A stretch of 64,000 nt of DNA from Alcaligenaceae bacterium (GCA_013416455.1 JACCES010000004.1:248001-312000), one strand, 5' to 3'. Positions 52,425 through 62,225 are shown, numbered from the stretch's first letter. The notes: generated from the sequence alone by a model not told the origin. Made by a program: numbers and translations.

Positions 52425-53765
52425 ATGGAAACGTTCAAGGCCGGTTGTGCCGCCGGATTCTCCGGTGACCGTATCGACGGTGTAGAGCCCGTCGTGAAAA
52501 CGCTCATCGAGACCGGCGGCCACGCACTGATTTTCGAGACATTGGCCGAAAGAACCCTGGCGCTGGCGCAACTGGCCCGCGACCGGGATCCCGAATCCGG
52601 GTACGAGCCGCTGCTCGATGACATGCTGCGCCCCTGCCTGGCCGACTGCCTGCGGCACGGCATCCGCATCGTGAGCAACTTCGGGCAGGCCAACCCTCCG
52701 GCGGCGGCGCGGCGCATACGCAAGCTGGCCGGCGAACTGGGGCTGTGCGAGCCGCGCATTGCCGTGCTCGGCGGCGACCGGCTCGACCGGCCCGGGCAGC
52801 TGGAACACCTGCGCAGCGCCCTGCCCGGCGATTTCGACCCCGGCCGCATCGTGTCCATCAATGCCTACCAGGGCGCCACCGAGATCGCCGAGGCCCTGGC
52901 GGCGGGCGCCGACATCGTGGTCGCCGGGCGCGTGGCCGACCCTTCGCTGGTCGTGGGCCCCGCTCTGGCGCATTTCGGCTGGGCGGCGGACGACTGGCGG
53001 GCGCTTGCTTCGGCCACCATGGCCGGGCATCTCCTGGAATGCGGAACCCAGGTGACGGGGGGGTACTTCGCCGTTCCCGGCCTGAAGGACGTGCCGGACA
53101 TGCACTGCCTGGGGTTTCCGCTTGCGGAGATCGGCTCCAACGGCGATATCGTCATCAGCAAGGCCCGTGGCACGGGCGGGCGGGTGGATGAACGGACGGT
53201 CAAGGAACAGTTGCTGTACGAAGTCCACGACCCGGCGGCCTACCTGACGCCGGACGTCACCGCCGACATCGGCCATGTCAGGGTTGCCCGGCTGGCGGAA
53301 GACCGGGTGCTGGTGAATGGCATCCGGGGCCACGCCCGCCCGGACATGCTGAAGGTGAATGTGTTTCTGCGCGGCGGCTGGCTGGCCGAGGCCGAAATTT
53401 CCTATGCTGGTCTGCAGGCGGAGGCGCGCGCGCGGCTGGCGGCCGACATCGTAAGACGGCGGCTGGGCGATGCGCTGCGGCCGCGGGTGGATCTCATCGG
53501 CGCCGTCAGCATCCTGGCCGACGACGCGGGCAGCATGCTCGGCGCCCGGCGACCGGGCGCCGGCCGCGACGTCCGCCTGCGCATGGCGGCAACACACACC
53601 GAACGCCATGTCGCCGAACGGCTGCTGCGCGAAATGAATGCCCTCTATACCTGCGGGCCGGCCGGCGGCGGCGGGGTGCGGACATCGATCAAGCCCCGGC
53701 TCAACAGCGTTTCAACCTTCATTCCGCGGGATCTCGCCCCGGCTTCCTGGAGTTTCCTCGCATGA
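52425..53765 (+). CDS. acyclic terpene utilisation AtuA family protein (DUF1446)
   Basis: The 446-residue product matches the DUF1446/AtuA family: GCAAGFSGDRIDGVEPVVKT, LIFETLAERTLALAQLARDR, VSNFGQANPPAAARRIRKLA and IVVAGRVADPSLVVGPALAH, followed by the MAGHLLECGTQVTGGYFA segment. AtuA is needed for citronellol-type degradation in Pseudomonas, but many members occur without the other atu genes, as here. The biochemical role is not established. It overlaps the next gene as ATGA. ATG 52425 follows GGAGATGTAGCG. Confidence 0.88.
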   Translation: METFKAGCAAGFSGDRIDGVEPVVKTLIETGGHALIFETLAERTLALAQLARDRDPESGYEPLLDDMLRPCLADCLRHGIRIVSNFGQANPPAAARRIRKLAGELGLCEPRIAVLGGDRLDRPGQLEHLRSALPGDFDPGRIVSINAYQGATEIAEALAAGADIVVAGRVADPSLVVGPALAHFGWAADDWRALASATMAGHLLECGTQVTGGYFAVPGLKDVPDMHCLGFPLAEIGSNGDIVISKARGTGGRVDERTVKEQLLYEVHDPAAYLTPDVTADIGHVRVARLAEDRVLVNGIRGHARPDMLKVNVFLRGGWLAEAEISYAGLQAEARARLAADIVRRRLGDALRPRVDLIGAVSILADDAGSMLGARRPGAGRDVRLRMAATHTERHVAERLLREMNALYTCGPAGGGGVRTSIKPRLNSVSTFIPRDLAPASWSFLA

Positions 53766-54190
53766 ACGCCAGCCCTTCTCCGGATTCCCCCGGCGCAATA
53801 GCCGGCACCAGCCACTCCCGCCCCGCCCAGGGCCGGATCGAGGTCCCCCTTTACCGGCTGGCCCATGGCCGCACGGGCGACAAGGGCGACATCTCGAACA
53901 TCAGCGTCATCGCCTGGCGCGACGAACTCTTTCCGCTGCTGCTGGAACAACTCACCGAAGCCGCCGTGCTTTCATGGTTCGCTTATCGCCGGCCCGCGCG
54001 GGTGACGCGCTATCCGATCCCCTCGATCGCCGCACTGAATTTCGTCATCGAAGGCGTGCTCGACGGCGGCGTCAACGACGCGCTCAACCTCGACGCCCAC
54101 GGCAAGGCGCTGTCCTTCCATCTACTTGATTTTCCCGTGCTCGTCACGCCCGAACTGGCGGCCAGTCTGCCCGACGTTCACCACCCGTAA
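53762..54190 (+). CDS. AtuA C-terminal-domain-like protein
   Basis: The 142-residue product corresponds to the small ferredoxin-fold domain that ends long AtuA proteins; here it is a separate gene. Its core is LYRLAHGRTGDKGDISNISV, containing G-R-[ST]-G-D-K-G-[DN], typical of this domain. NFVIEGVLDGGVNDALNLDA follows. It presumably works with the product of the overlapping gene upstream. It precedes the Bug receptor by 13 bases, so the three form one operon. Confidence 0.85.
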   Translation: MNASPSPDSPGAIAGTSHSRPAQGRIEVPLYRLAHGRTGDKGDISNISVIAWRDELFPLLLEQLTEAAVLSWFAYRRPARVTRYPIPSIAALNFVIEGVLDGGVNDALNLDAHGKALSFHLLDFPVLVTPELAASLPDVHHP

Positions 54191-54203
54191 GAGGAGACAC
54201 ATC

Positions 54204-55316
54204 ATGACCACGAGCCCAAGCGCAAGCCTCGCCCTTCAGGGCGAGCTCAAGCGAGGCAAAATTAATGCGGTGCCGAAGGCACCCCTGGATGGTGGCGGAG
54301 AAACTCCGGCCGGCAGGCCGGTGTTCTTCACGACGATAACGTCATCCAATCGCCGGCGCCTGTTTCTGGCCGCCTGCATCGCCAGCCTGCCGTGGCTGGC
54401 GCCCACCCACGCGGCGGCTCAGGAATATCCCGGCCGCGCCATCACCTTCGTCGTGCCGTTCGGCCCGGGAAGCGCAACCGACCAGTTGGCGCGCGCCATC
54501 GGCCAGGGCGTGACCGACCAGTCGGGCGCAACCGTCGTGATCGAGAACAAACCCGGCGCCAGCGCCATGATCGGCGCCTCGGACGTGGCCCGCGCACAGC
54601 CCGACGGCTATCGGGTCCTGATCACCACCAACACCAGCCACGCCGCCAACCCGCATCTCTACAACAAGCTCTCCTACGATCCCGTGAAGGACTTCGAACC
54701 CGTCACCCTGCTGGGCACCGGCGGGCAGATCATGGTGGTGCATCCGAAATCCGAGGCACAGAACGTCGCCGACTTCCTGCGCATGGCCAAGGAAAATCCC
54801 GGCAAGCTGTCCTTCGGCAGCGGCAGCTCCAGCAGCCGCGTCGCCGGCGAACTGCTGCAGCAGATGGCGGACATCGAGCTGCTGCACGTACCCTATAAAA
54901 GCAATCCGCTGGCGATCACCGACCTGCTTGGCGGCCAGATCGACATGATGATCGGCGACATGGCGACCGGCCTTCCCCAGGTGCAAAGCGGCGCGCTGCG
55001 TGCGCTGGGAGTGACCACGCCCGAACGTTCCCCGCTTGCGCCGGACGTCCCCACCATATCGGAGGCGGGCGTTCCCGGATACGAGATGGGCTACTGGTTC
55101 GGCGCCTATGTTCCGGCCGGCACCCCCAAGGATATCGTGGCGCGCCTGCAGGAACTGCTCCATGAAGCCACCAGGCGCCCCGCCGCCGTACAGTTCTACG
55201 AACAGACCGGCACCCGCCCGGTGACGTCCTCATCCGAGGAACTGGCCGAGTTCCAGCGCGAGGAAACGGACAAGTGGGGCGCCATCATTGAAAAAGCCGG
55301 TATCGAAAAATCATAG
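54204..55316 (+). CDS. Bug-family tripartite tricarboxylate transporter receptor (TctC) with repeat-derived N-terminus
   Basis: This periplasmic binding protein is of the Bug family, abundant in Bordetella relatives. The 370-residue frame starts at ATG 54204 with GAGGAG eight bases before. Residues 1-43 come from the structured repeat (copy C). Only then follow two Arg and a normal signal peptide (LFLAACIASLPWLAPTHAAA), then the mature QEYPGRAITFVVPFGPGSAT. Bug features are IENKPGASAMIGASDVARAQ, TNTSHAANPHLYNKLSYDPV, PYKSNPLAITDLLGGQIDMM. An internal start near the Arg-Arg pair is possible but has no clear ribosome site. TctA/TctB are absent; the ligand is unknown. Confidence 0.9.
   Translation: MTTSPSASLALQGELKRGKINAVPKAPLDGGGETPAGRPVFFTTITSSNRRRLFLAACIASLPWLAPTHAAAQEYPGRAITFVVPFGPGSATDQLARAIGQGVTDQSGATVVIENKPGASAMIGASDVARAQPDGYRVLITTNTSHAANPHLYNKLSYDPVKDFEPVTLLGTGGQIMVVHPKSEAQNVADFLRMAKENPGKLSFGSGSSSSRVAGELLQQMADIELLHVPYKSNPLAITDLLGGQIDMMIGDMATGLPQVQSGALRALGVTTPERSPLAPDVPTISEAGVPGYEMGYWFGAYVPAGTPKDIVARLQELLHEATRRPAAVQFYEQTGTRPVTSSSEELAEFQREETDKWGAIIEKAGIEKS
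54205..54330 (+). repeat. 126-bp structured repeat, copy C (within the 5' coding end of the Bug gene)
   Basis: It begins TGACCACG directly overlapping the ATG and ends TTCTTCA. Hairpins: CTCGCCC-TTCA-GGGCGAG, GGTGCC-GAA-GGCACC, CCGGCC-GGCA-GGCCGG. The length is a multiple of three and the frame is open, encoding among others LKRGKINAVPKAPLDGGGE. Imperfect direct repeats flank it (TGACCACGA and TCACGACGA). Confidence 0.8.
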
Positions 55317-55404
55317 TTCTCCCGGTTTCCGGCATCCGGCGCATCGGCAAGAGCCCCTACAATAGGAGCTTTTGCCCGCAAGCCGGGCGCCGACCGGAGC
55401 AACA

Positions 55405-55896
55405 ATGGAAGCCGCCCCGTTTGACCATGCCGCCGTCCTGCTCGCCTGCGCGCGAGGCGACGAGACGGCTTTCCACCAACTGTACGATCACGAAGCCCCC
55501 CACATGCTGGCATTGTGCCGCCGGCTCGTGCCCGGCGATGCCGAAGGTCTGCTGCACGACACTTTCGCGCTCATCTGGCGGAATGCGGATCAGTATGATC
55601 CACACATGGGCCCCGCCCGCGCCTGGATCTACAGCGTGCTGCGCCATCTTTCCCACAGCCGGCGCATCAGGCGCAACGAGGTTCCCCCGGCCGAAGCCCC
55701 TTCATTGCCGCCCCCATCCGCCGTGCGCGGAAGCCTGGGCCGTCTTGCCGCGGGCAGCGCTCCCATTGCGTTCGAAACCGTGGCGCACGCCTACCTGCAC
55801 GGCGCCGACTACGGCCGCCTGTCGGCCTGGCTGCGGCGCGGCGAATTCGAACTGAGGCGGGCGACCCGCGCAGGCCTGAAGGAACTGGCGGTATGA
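55405..55896 (+). CDS. ECF-like RNA polymerase sigma factor
   Basis: The 163-residue product carries a sigma region 2 (about residues 10-75: VLLACARGDETAFHQLYDHE, LHDTFALIWRNADQYDPHMG, ARAWIYSVLRHLSHSRR). The C-terminal region 4 is recognisable in position only (AYLHGADYGRLSAWLRRGEF), with weak agreement to the usual helix-turn-helix. It overlaps the anti-sigma gene as ATGA. ATG 55405 follows CCGGAG. Such pairs respond to envelope or oxidative signals. Confidence 0.82.
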   Translation: MEAAPFDHAAVLLACARGDETAFHQLYDHEAPHMLALCRRLVPGDAEGLLHDTFALIWRNADQYDPHMGPARAWIYSVLRHLSHSRRIRRNEVPPAEAPSLPPPSAVRGSLGRLAAGSAPIAFETVAHAYLHGADYGRLSAWLRRGEFELRRATRAGLKELAV

Positions 55897-57083
55897 AACA
55901 CCCCGGACCCGATTCCCTTCCCGGCGACACCGCAGTGCAGCTTGCGGAATACGTCTGCGGCCTGCTCAGGCCGGAAGAACATGCGCAGGTACACCTTCTG
56001 CTCAGCCGTGACGACCAGGCTCTGGCCGTGGCGCTGGCCTGGGAAGAACGTCTGCTTGCCCTGGTGGATGCGCTGCCCCGGGCGCAGCCCGACCCCGCCC
56101 TGCGCGAACGCCTGCAACGCACACTGGGCATAGGCCCCGCCCCCGCCTTCCAGCCTCCGCCGCAACCCCAGCTGCTGCGGCGGGAATCGGTGGAGCCGGC
56201 GTCCGCCCACGCGGCAAAGGCGCCGCCCACCGCCCCGGCCGCCAGCGTGCCTATGGCGCCTGAAGACAGTACTGCCGCTCCCATTGTGGCACCCGATGCG
56301 GTGCGGCCGGCGGCCACTGAGCCGCGCACCCGCGCCGGCACGGCCGGCGGACATGGTTCTGAGCGCAACCTCGGCCAGGCACATGAACCACCAGCGCCAC
56401 GGCAAACCCTCTCTCCCGGCCCTTCTCATTCACCAGAGCCGGTCCGCGCACAGCCTCGGGAATCGGCCACTGCCCCGAAGGCCGCCCAGGCGGCGGCGCC
56501 CCGGCCGGCCGGAGACCATCACGAGGAACGGCATCGCGCCCTGCTGCGCAAACTGTGGTTCTGGCGGCTGGTCGGCCTCTGCGCCACCGTGGCGGCCGTC
56601 GTGGCGTTCATGCTGCCGGGCGAACCGCCTCCTCCGCCCGTCCAGGTCGTCAAGGTCGCGCCCACCCGGGCTGCGATCCTTCAGGCGCCCGGCACCAGCA
56701 GCACCCCGGGCTGGACGGCGACGCTGGACCCGCAAGGGAATCTGATGATGCAGCCGCTGGTCCCGACCGAAGTTCCCGCGGGCCACCAGGCCCTGCTCTG
56801 GACGCGCAGCGCCGCCATTCCCGATGCCCGGCTGCTGGGCCGCATAGATCCGAATCGCGCTGTGCAGGTGCCCAGTGCGCAATTGGGCGCGCTTGCCGAT
56901 GATCAGCTGCTGGAAATCACCCTGGAGAACGACGGGGATGCCGCACAGGGCCTGCCCAATGGCCCCGTCCTGTTCATCGGCCAGATGACGGTATTCGGGT
57001 CGGAAACCGCCGCCGTGCCGGAAAGCGGTACGACGGATGGCGGCGAACTGGCGGCGGGCGGCGCCATCCAGGCGCGGCCCTGA
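55893..57083 (+). CDS. anti-sigma factor, RskA-like
   Basis: The 396-residue protein has an N-terminal sigma-binding part (LAEYVCGLLRPEEHAQVHLL, WEERLLALVDALPRAQPDPA). A long Pro/Ala-rich cytoplasmic linker covers about residues 85-210, and one membrane helix lies near 225-245 (LVGLCATVAAVVAFMLPG). The periplasmic RskA domain has GWTATLDPQGNLMMQPL and NGPVLFIGQMTVFG. The linker is longer than usual for the family. It holds the upstream sigma factor inactive until a signal leads to its removal. Translation is coupled to the sigma gene. Confidence 0.85.
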   Translation: MKHPGPDSLPGDTAVQLAEYVCGLLRPEEHAQVHLLLSRDDQALAVALAWEERLLALVDALPRAQPDPALRERLQRTLGIGPAPAFQPPPQPQLLRRESVEPASAHAAKAPPTAPAASVPMAPEDSTAAPIVAPDAVRPAATEPRTRAGTAGGHGSERNLGQAHEPPAPRQTLSPGPSHSPEPVRAQPRESATAPKAAQAAAPRPAGDHHEERHRALLRKLWFWRLVGLCATVAAVVAFMLPGEPPPPPVQVVKVAPTRAAILQAPGTSSTPGWTATLDPQGNLMMQPLVPTEVPAGHQALLWTRSAAIPDARLLGRIDPNRAVQVPSAQLGALADDQLLEITLENDGDAAQGLPNGPVLFIGQMTVFGSETAAVPESGTTDGGELAAGGAIQARP

Positions 57084-57107
57084 GCGGCCGCCCCGGCCCG
57101 GGCTCTG

Positions 57108-57539
57108 TCAGGGAGCCAGATGGAAATCGTCCGCGGACAAGCGGCCGGAATTGGATTCGTTCAGGGCGGCGGCCAGCCTGTCGCGCACGGCCGTCAGATC
57201 GGCCCGCAAGGCCTGGAGCTCGGCCGCGCTGAGCCGCACGGCGGCTTCCGGATCGTGGGCCGCCCGGTCGGCGGCATCGCCCAGCCGGTTGCGCGCGCCG
57301 CTGATGGTGAAGCCTTCTTCATACAGCAGATGCCGGATGCGCCGGATCAGCAGTACTTCGTGATGCTGATAATAGCGCCGGTTGCCGCGCCGCTTGAGCG
57401 GCTTCAGCTGCGTGAATTCCTGCTCCCAATAGCGCAATACATGCGGCTTCACGCAGCACAATTCACTGACTTCGCCGATGGTGAAGTAGCGCTTTGCGGG
57501 AATGGGAGGCAGATTGACGGGGGTTTCGCTCGTGCTCAT
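57108..57539 (-). CDS. MerR-family transcriptional regulator
   Basis: The 143-residue product has the MerR helix-turn-helix at about 18-85 (KRYFTIGEVSELCCVKPHVL, RYWEQEFTQLKPLKRRGNRR). A short C-terminal coiled helix follows (ALRADLTAVRDRLAAALN), with no metal-binding cysteines. It belongs to the small type that sits beside ihfA in beta-proteobacteria; the role is unknown. ATG 57539 is preferred to an ATG six codons earlier because the family starts here; neither has a strong ribosome site. It is convergent with the anti-sigma gene. Confidence 0.88.
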   Translation of the reverse strand: MSTSETPVNLPPIPAKRYFTIGEVSELCCVKPHVLRYWEQEFTQLKPLKRRGNRRYYQHHEVLLIRRIRHLLYEEGFTISGARNRLGDAADRAAHDPEAAVRLSAAELQALRADLTAVRDRLAAALNESNSGRLSADDFHLAP

Positions 57540-57575
57540 TTGCGGTTCTGGGGCCATTTATCGTGCGCGTCGGCC

Positions 57576-57896
57576 TCAGGCCTCTGCGACCGGCGTACCG
57601 GCCTGTTCAACGATTCTTTTCAGTTTCTGACTGGCATGGAACGTTACCACGCGGCGCGCGGCGATGGGAATGATCTCGCCGGTTTTGGGATTGCGCCCCG
57701 GACGGGGCGGTTTGTCGCGCACCTGGAAATTGCCGAAACCCGACAATTTGACCTCGGTGCCCCCCGCCAGAGCTTCGCGGATTTCTTCGAAGAAGGTGTC
57801 GACGATGTCCTTGGCTTCGCGTTTGTTCAGCCCTACTTTCTCGAACAGGAGTTCGGCGAGTTCGGCCTTGGTCAATGTACGCTCTACAACTATCAT
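57576..57896 (-). CDS. ihfA: integration host factor subunit alpha
   Basis: IHF alpha pairs with IHF beta to bend DNA at specific sites, assisting sigma-54 promoters, recombination and replication. The 106-residue product has [40 protein letters not shown] with the DNA-intercalating Pro in R-N-P-K-T-G-E, and [14 protein letters not shown] 57896 is the family start. It lies 23 bases after pheT in the same direction, the classical pheST-ihfA order. Confidence 0.96.
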   Translation of the reverse strand: MIVVERTLTKAELAELLFEKVGLNKREAKDIVDTFFEEIREALAGGTEVKLSGFGNFQVRDKPPRPGRNPKTGEIIPIAARRVVTFHASQKLKRIVEQAGTPVAEA

Positions 57897-57919
57897 GGAA
57901 AACAATCCTTCTTCCGGGC

Positions 57920-60328
57920 TCAGGCGCGTTGCCGGGCACCGTGATGTTTCATGAGGGCCTGCAGTAGCGCGGCCATGCATGCGTCGACCGTGGCGTCGTC
58001 CAGCGTGGCTTCGGGGTTCTGCAGCCAGAAGCGGAAGGCAAGACTTTTTTCGTTGTTCGCAACGGAGTTGTCGCGCCAGACGTCGAACAGCCGGATGTCC
58101 CGCACGACGCCTAGGTTAGCATCAGACGCGATCGTCCGGGTAAGCGTTTTCAACAAATCCTGATAGCTTACTGCGCTGTCCACCCATATGGCCAGGTCCC
58201 GGATGACGACGGGCTGGCGCGACAGCTCGCCCAGAACCGGCATGGCGCCCCGGGAAATGGCCTCGACGTCGATCTCGAAAACGACTGGCGCATGGCCCAG
58301 TTCGGCCTTCTGCACCCAGCGGGGGTGCAGCTCGCCCAGCCAGCCCACCGCTTTGCCATCGAGTTCCAGGCGCGCGGCGCGGCCGGGATGCAGGGCCGGA
58401 TGAGTGTCCGGAACACATTGCAGGGCAGTGGCCCGCGCGCCCACCAAAGTGAAAAGATCGTTCTTCACATCGTAGAAATCGACCTGCCGCGCCGCCGCGC
58501 CCCACTGCTCGTCCAGCGCCGGGCCCCAGGCCGCCGCCGCAAGCCGGTTCGGCTGCTCGATGCCGGCGACGCTCAGATCGCCGTCTTTGATGCCGGCGTT
58601 GCGCAGGAAGACGCGCCCCAGTTCGAATACGCGCACTCGATTGTGGCGGTGACGCATATTGTGGGCGATGTTGGCCACCAAGCCGCCGATCAGGCTGGTG
58701 CGCATGACGGCAAGCTGGCTGGCGATGGGATTGAGCAGGCGGATGGGATTTTCTTCGCCAGCGTAGTCGCGTTCCCAGGCTTCCTCGACGAAGGAGAAAT
58801 TGATGACTTCCTGATAGTCGAGCGCCGCCATGCGCGCGCGCAGTTCATGCGGGCCGCGCAATGTTTCGGGGGTCGCGCGCATCTGCGCCCGCGCCCGCGG
58901 CGGCAGGTCGGGAATGCGCTCGAAGCCGTAGATGCGGGCCACCTCCTCGATGAGGTCTTCCTCGATCTCGAGATCGAAGCGGTAGCTGGGCGGCTTGATC
59001 TCGAACACATCGTCTTCGATGGTGAACGGCAGATTCAGACGGTGGAAGATGTCCTCGACTTCGGAGCGATCGAGAGGCAGGCCCAGCACCCGGCGGCAGC
59101 GGTCCAGGCGCATGCGCACCGGCGCCCGCTCGGGCAGGGAAATCCGCTGATCATCCAGGGGGCCCGCCTGCCCGCCGCAGATGTCGATAATGAGGCGGGT
59201 CGTGTATTCAAGGTCTTCGGTCAGGTTTTCGAAATCGACGCCGCGCTCGAAGCGGTGGCTGGCCTCGGAACTGAACTTGTAGCGCCGCGCGCGGCCCATG
59301 ATGGCTTCCGGCCACCAGAAGGCGCCTTCGAGATAGATGTCGGTGGTCTCCAGGGTGACGGCGGTGGCTTCGCCGCCCATGATGCCCGCCATGCTCTCGA
59401 CGATGTCCCCCGCGGCGATCACACCGACATCCGGCTCCAGGTCGACGACTTGCCCGCTGAGCAGTTCGAGCTTTTCGCCTTCGCGGGCCCACCGCACGGT
59501 CAGCCCGCCCTGGATGCGGCGGATATCGAAGATGTGGGTCGGACGGCCCAGCTCCAGCATGACGTAGTTGGAAATATCCACCAGCGCGGAAATCGAGCGC
59601 TGCCCGGCCCGCTCGAGCCTGGCCTTCATCCAGGCCGGCGTGACGGCGCGCGCATTCACCGAGCGGATGACGCGGCCGGCGAAACGGCCACACAGATCGG
59701 GCGCGTCCACCGTGACGGGCAGGCGGTCGGCGATCGACGGCGTCACCGGCTCGACCGGCCGGGATTCGATCTGCGCACCGGTAAGGGCGGAAACTTCGCG
59801 CGCCACGCCCCGTATGGAAAGGCAATCGGCGCGGTTGGGCGTGAGCTTGAGGGTGAAGACGGTGTCGTCCAGATCGAGATGGCGGCGCAGATCTTCGCCC
59901 ACGGACGCATCGGCGTCGAGTTCGAGCAGGCCGCCGTGATCCTGCGACAGGCCCAATTCCCGCGCGGAACACAGCATGCCCGCGGATTCCACCCCCCGCA
60001 TCTTCACCGGCCCGATCTTCATGCCCCCGGGCAGTTCCGCGCCGATGCGCGCCAGCGGCACCTTCAAGCCGGCCGCGGCGTTGGGCGCGCCGCACACGAT
60101 CTGCAGCAAGGCGCCGCTGCCGTCATCGACCCGGCAGACGCGCAGGCGGTCGGCATCGGGATGCGGCCCGATCTCGACGATATGGGCCACGACAATGCCG
60201 GAAAATGCCGGCGCCACGCCGTTGGTTTCTTCGACTTCCAGCCCCGCCATGGTCAGGCGGTGCGACAAGGCCTCGCTGTCGAGATCGGGATTGACGTAGG
60301 AACGAAGCCAGGATTCAGGAAATAGCAT
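57920..60328 (-). CDS. pheT: phenylalanine-tRNA ligase beta subunit
   Basis: PheT carries tRNA binding and editing in the alpha2-beta2 enzyme. The 802-residue product begins [20 protein letters not shown] and has an N-terminal tRNA-binding OB domain ([20 protein letters not shown]). B3/B4 and B5 domains follow, including [20 protein letters not shown], with a core resembling the catalytic fold. The FDX-ACB anticodon-binding domain lies at the C-terminus ([18 protein letters not shown]). The length is normal. ATG 60328 is the family start, 92 bases after pheS. Confidence 0.97.
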   Translation of the reverse strand: MLFPESWLRSYVNPDLDSEALSHRLTMAGLEVEETNGVAPAFSGIVVAHIVEIGPHPDADRLRVCRVDDGSGALLQIVCGAPNAAAGLKVPLARIGAELPGGMKIGPVKMRGVESAGMLCSARELGLSQDHGGLLELDADASVGEDLRRHLDLDDTVFTLKLTPNRADCLSIRGVAREVSALTGAQIESRPVEPVTPSIADRLPVTVDAPDLCGRFAGRVIRSVNARAVTPAWMKARLERAGQRSISALVDISNYVMLELGRPTHIFDIRRIQGGLTVRWAREGEKLELLSGQVVDLEPDVGVIAAGDIVESMAGIMGGEATAVTLETTDIYLEGAFWWPEAIMGRARRYKFSSEASHRFERGVDFENLTEDLEYTTRLIIDICGGQAGPLDDQRISLPERAPVRMRLDRCRRVLGLPLDRSEVEDIFHRLNLPFTIEDDVFEIKPPSYRFDLEIEEDLIEEVARIYGFERIPDLPPRARAQMRATPETLRGPHELRARMAALDYQEVINFSFVEEAWERDYAGEENPIRLLNPIASQLAVMRTSLIGGLVANIAHNMRHRHNRVRVFELGRVFLRNAGIKDGDLSVAGIEQPNRLAAAAWGPALDEQWGAAARQVDFYDVKNDLFTLVGARATALQCVPDTHPALHPGRAARLELDGKAVGWLGELHPRWVQKAELGHAPVVFEIDVEAISRGAMPVLGELSRQPVVIRDLAIWVDSAVSYQDLLKTLTRTIASDANLGVVRDIRLFDVWRDNSVANNEKSLAFRFWLQNPEATLDDATVDACMAALLQALMKHHGARQRA

Positions 60329-60420
60329 GATGTTCTCGGATGATTCGGACGTTCGGAGCGATCGAGGGGAACCCTGGCCGGCGGCCACTGCCGACTGGAA
60401 GGCTTGGGCGGGCCACGGCG

Positions 60421-61443
60421 TCAGCGGTTGAACTGGCGCAGAAAGCGCAGATCGCCTTCGAAGAACTGGCGCAGGTCGTTGACGCCGTAGCGCAGCATGG
60501 CCAGACGTTCGAGGCCGGAGCCGAAGGCAAAGCCGATGTAGCGTTCGGGATCCAGACCGAAGTTGCGCACCACCTGCGGGTGCACCTGGCCGGAACCGGA
60601 GATTTCGAGCCAGCGCCCCTGATTGGGGCCCGAGGTGAACATCATGTCGATCTCGGCGGACGGTTCTGTGAACGGGAAGAACGAAGGCCGGAACCGCACG
60701 CTCAGATCGTCGGTTTCGAAGAAGGCCTTGAGGAAATCGGTATAGACGCCTTTGAGATCCGCGAAGGAAATGTCTTCAGCGATCCACAGGCCTTCGACCT
60801 GATGGAACATGGGCGAATGGGTGGCGTCGCTGTCGACGCGATAGGTGCGCCCCGGCGCAATGACCTTGATGGGCGGTTGGTGCATGCGGGCGTAGCGCAC
60901 CTGCATGGGGCTGGTGTGGGTGCGCAACAGCAGAGGCAGGCCGTCTTCGCCGGTCATGTCGACGTAGAACGTGTCCTGCATCGAACGCGCCGGATGATTC
61001 TCGGGGTTGTTCAAGGCGGTGAAGTTCGTCCAGTCGTTCTCGATCTCGGGGCCGTCGGCCACATCGAAGCCGATGGAGCGGAAGATCGCCTCGACCCGCT
61101 GCCAGGCCTGGATCACCGGATGAATGCCGCCAAAGCCGCGGCCGCGCCCCGGAAGGGTCACATCGATGGTTTCAGCCGCCAGGCGCCGATCGAGTTCGGC
61201 CTGCTGCAGCTGTGCCCGCCGGGCATTGAGCAGGTCTTCGACCTGCTGCTTGACCCGGTTGATGCGGGCGCCCTCTTCGCGCTTGCGTTCGGGATCGAGC
61301 GCGCCCAGGCCCTTCAGCATGGACGTCAGCGCGCCCTGCCGGCCCAGAAACCTTGCCTTTGCGTTTTCGAGCGCGGCCGCATCCTGGGCTTGCGCGAACT
61401 GTTTTTGTGCCTGGACGATCAGATCGTCGACCTGGGTTGTCAT
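60421..61443 (-). CDS. pheS: phenylalanine-tRNA ligase alpha subunit
   Basis: PheS is the catalytic subunit that activates Phe and attaches it to tRNA-Phe. The 340-residue product has an N-terminal coiled coil ([20 protein letters not shown]). Class II motifs are motif 1 in [20 protein letters not shown], motif 2 in [19 protein letters not shown] and motif 3 in [20 protein letters not shown] 61443 is taken as the family start. It follows rplT by 69 bases. Confidence 0.97.
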   Translation of the reverse strand: MTTQVDDLIVQAQKQFAQAQDAAALENAKARFLGRQGALTSMLKGLGALDPERKREEGARINRVKQQVEDLLNARRAQLQQAELDRRLAAETIDVTLPGRGRGFGGIHPVIQAWQRVEAIFRSIGFDVADGPEIENDWTNFTALNNPENHPARSMQDTFYVDMTGEDGLPLLLRTHTSPMQVRYARMHQPPIKVIAPGRTYRVDSDATHSPMFHQVEGLWIAEDISFADLKGVYTDFLKAFFETDDLSVRFRPSFFPFTEPSAEIDMMFTSGPNQGRWLEISGSGQVHPQVVRNFGLDPERYIGFAFGSGLERLAMLRYGVNDLRQFFEGDLRFLRQFNR

Positions 61444-61512
61444 TTCGTGCCTTTCCAAATGCAAACGGAGCCCCATGGAGCCCCGTTCGCAGCTAAACAG
61501 TATCCCGGCTGA

Positions 61513-61872
61513 TCAGGAAGCCAGAGCCGCCCTGGCCTGTGCGACCACTGCGGCGAAGCCTGCCTTGTCATGGACCGCCATGTCCGCAAGCACCTTGCGG
61601 TCAAGTTCGATCTCGGCCTTCTTGGTGCCGGCGATGAAGGCGCTGTAGGTGACGCCCAGTTCGCGGCAGGCCGCATTGATGCGGGTGATCCAGAGCGCGC
61701 GGAATGTGCGCTTCTTGTTGCGGCGGTCGCGGTAGGCATACTGCCCGGCCTTCATGACCGCCTGTTTGGCAACCCGGAATACATTACCGCGGCGACCGCG
61801 ATAACCCTTGGCGGCCTTGAGAACCTTCTTGTGACGTGCGCGTGCAGTGACGCCGCGTTTTACGCGTGGCAT
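61513..61872 (-). CDS. rplT: 50S ribosomal protein L20
   Basis: L20 binds 23S rRNA early in large-subunit assembly. The 119-residue product begins [20 protein letters not shown] and is strongly basic at the N-terminus. [20 protein letters not shown] in the C-terminal half is the L20 signature. It lies 16 bases after rpmI. In other bacteria L20 represses this operon by binding its leader mRNA. Confidence 0.98.
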   Translation of the reverse strand: MPRVKRGVTARARHKKVLKAAKGYRGRRGNVFRVAKQAVMKAGQYAYRDRRNKKRTFRALWITRINAACRELGVTYSAFIAGTKKAEIELDRKVLADMAVHDKAGFAAVVAQARAALAS

Positions 61873-61888
61873 ATTCGATCTCCGTGTA

Positions 61889-62086
61889 TCAGGCGAAAGG
61901 CATCATTGCCTTGACAGAAGCGACGTCGGCGTCGTGCACCGCCGTGGAACCGCGCAGCTGGCGCTTGTTCTTGGTCGTCTTCTTGGTAAGGATGTGGCGC
62001 TTGAAAGCCTGACCCCGCTTGATGGAGCCGCTACCGCGAACCTTAAAGCGCTTGGAGGCGCTTTTCTTGGTTTTCATCTTGGGCAT
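61889..62086 (-). CDS. rpmI: 50S ribosomal protein L35
   Basis: The 65-residue basic product begins [20 protein letters not shown], with [16 protein letters not shown] in the middle, the L35 pattern. In most proteobacteria infC lies immediately upstream; here the preceding 206 bases hold a promoter and leader and then the oppositely placed end of a porin gene. It is the first gene of rpmI-rplT-pheS-pheT-ihfA-merR in this window. Confidence 0.98.
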   Translation of the reverse strand: MPKMKTKKSASKRFKVRGSGSIKRGQAFKRHILTKKTTKNKRQLRGSTAVHDADVASVKAMMPFA

Positions 62087-62188
62087 GATGCTTGAACTCT
62101 ATTAGCTGCACACGCAGGTGGCAGTCAAACCAGACTGACCGCACTTTTCAGACCTGACATCTGCTTGTTGGATTCCCACCCGGCTTTA

Positions 62189-62204
62189 AGACAATAAACA
62201 TTGT
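62189..62204 (-). promoter_or_regulatory. hairpin in the rpmI leader
   Basis: GACAAT-GTTT-ATTGTC gives a perfect six-base stem in the predicted 5' leader, some 20 bases after the likely transcription start. It could belong to a leader that L20 controls, but no L20 site is identifiable by eye. Confidence 0.35.
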
Positions 62205-62225
62205 CCTGCCAGATGAAAGCCATTG

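Noticed and set aside
51462-53609. 715-codon reverse frame spanning the LysR and AtuA regions
   Set aside because: Covers the divergent promoter and runs antisense to AtuA and out of frame with LysR.
57084-57107. GGCTC/GAGCC stem between the anti-sigma and merR genes as a bidirectional terminator
   Set aside because: Only five base pairs and no T run; too weak to list.
58292-60325. 677-codon + strand frame opposite pheT
   Set aside because: Antisense shadow; pheT motifs are unmistakable.
61444-61512. Possible pheM-like attenuator before pheS
   Set aside because: There is a short imperfect repeat (GGGGCTCC twice), but no leader peptide with Phe codons and no T run.
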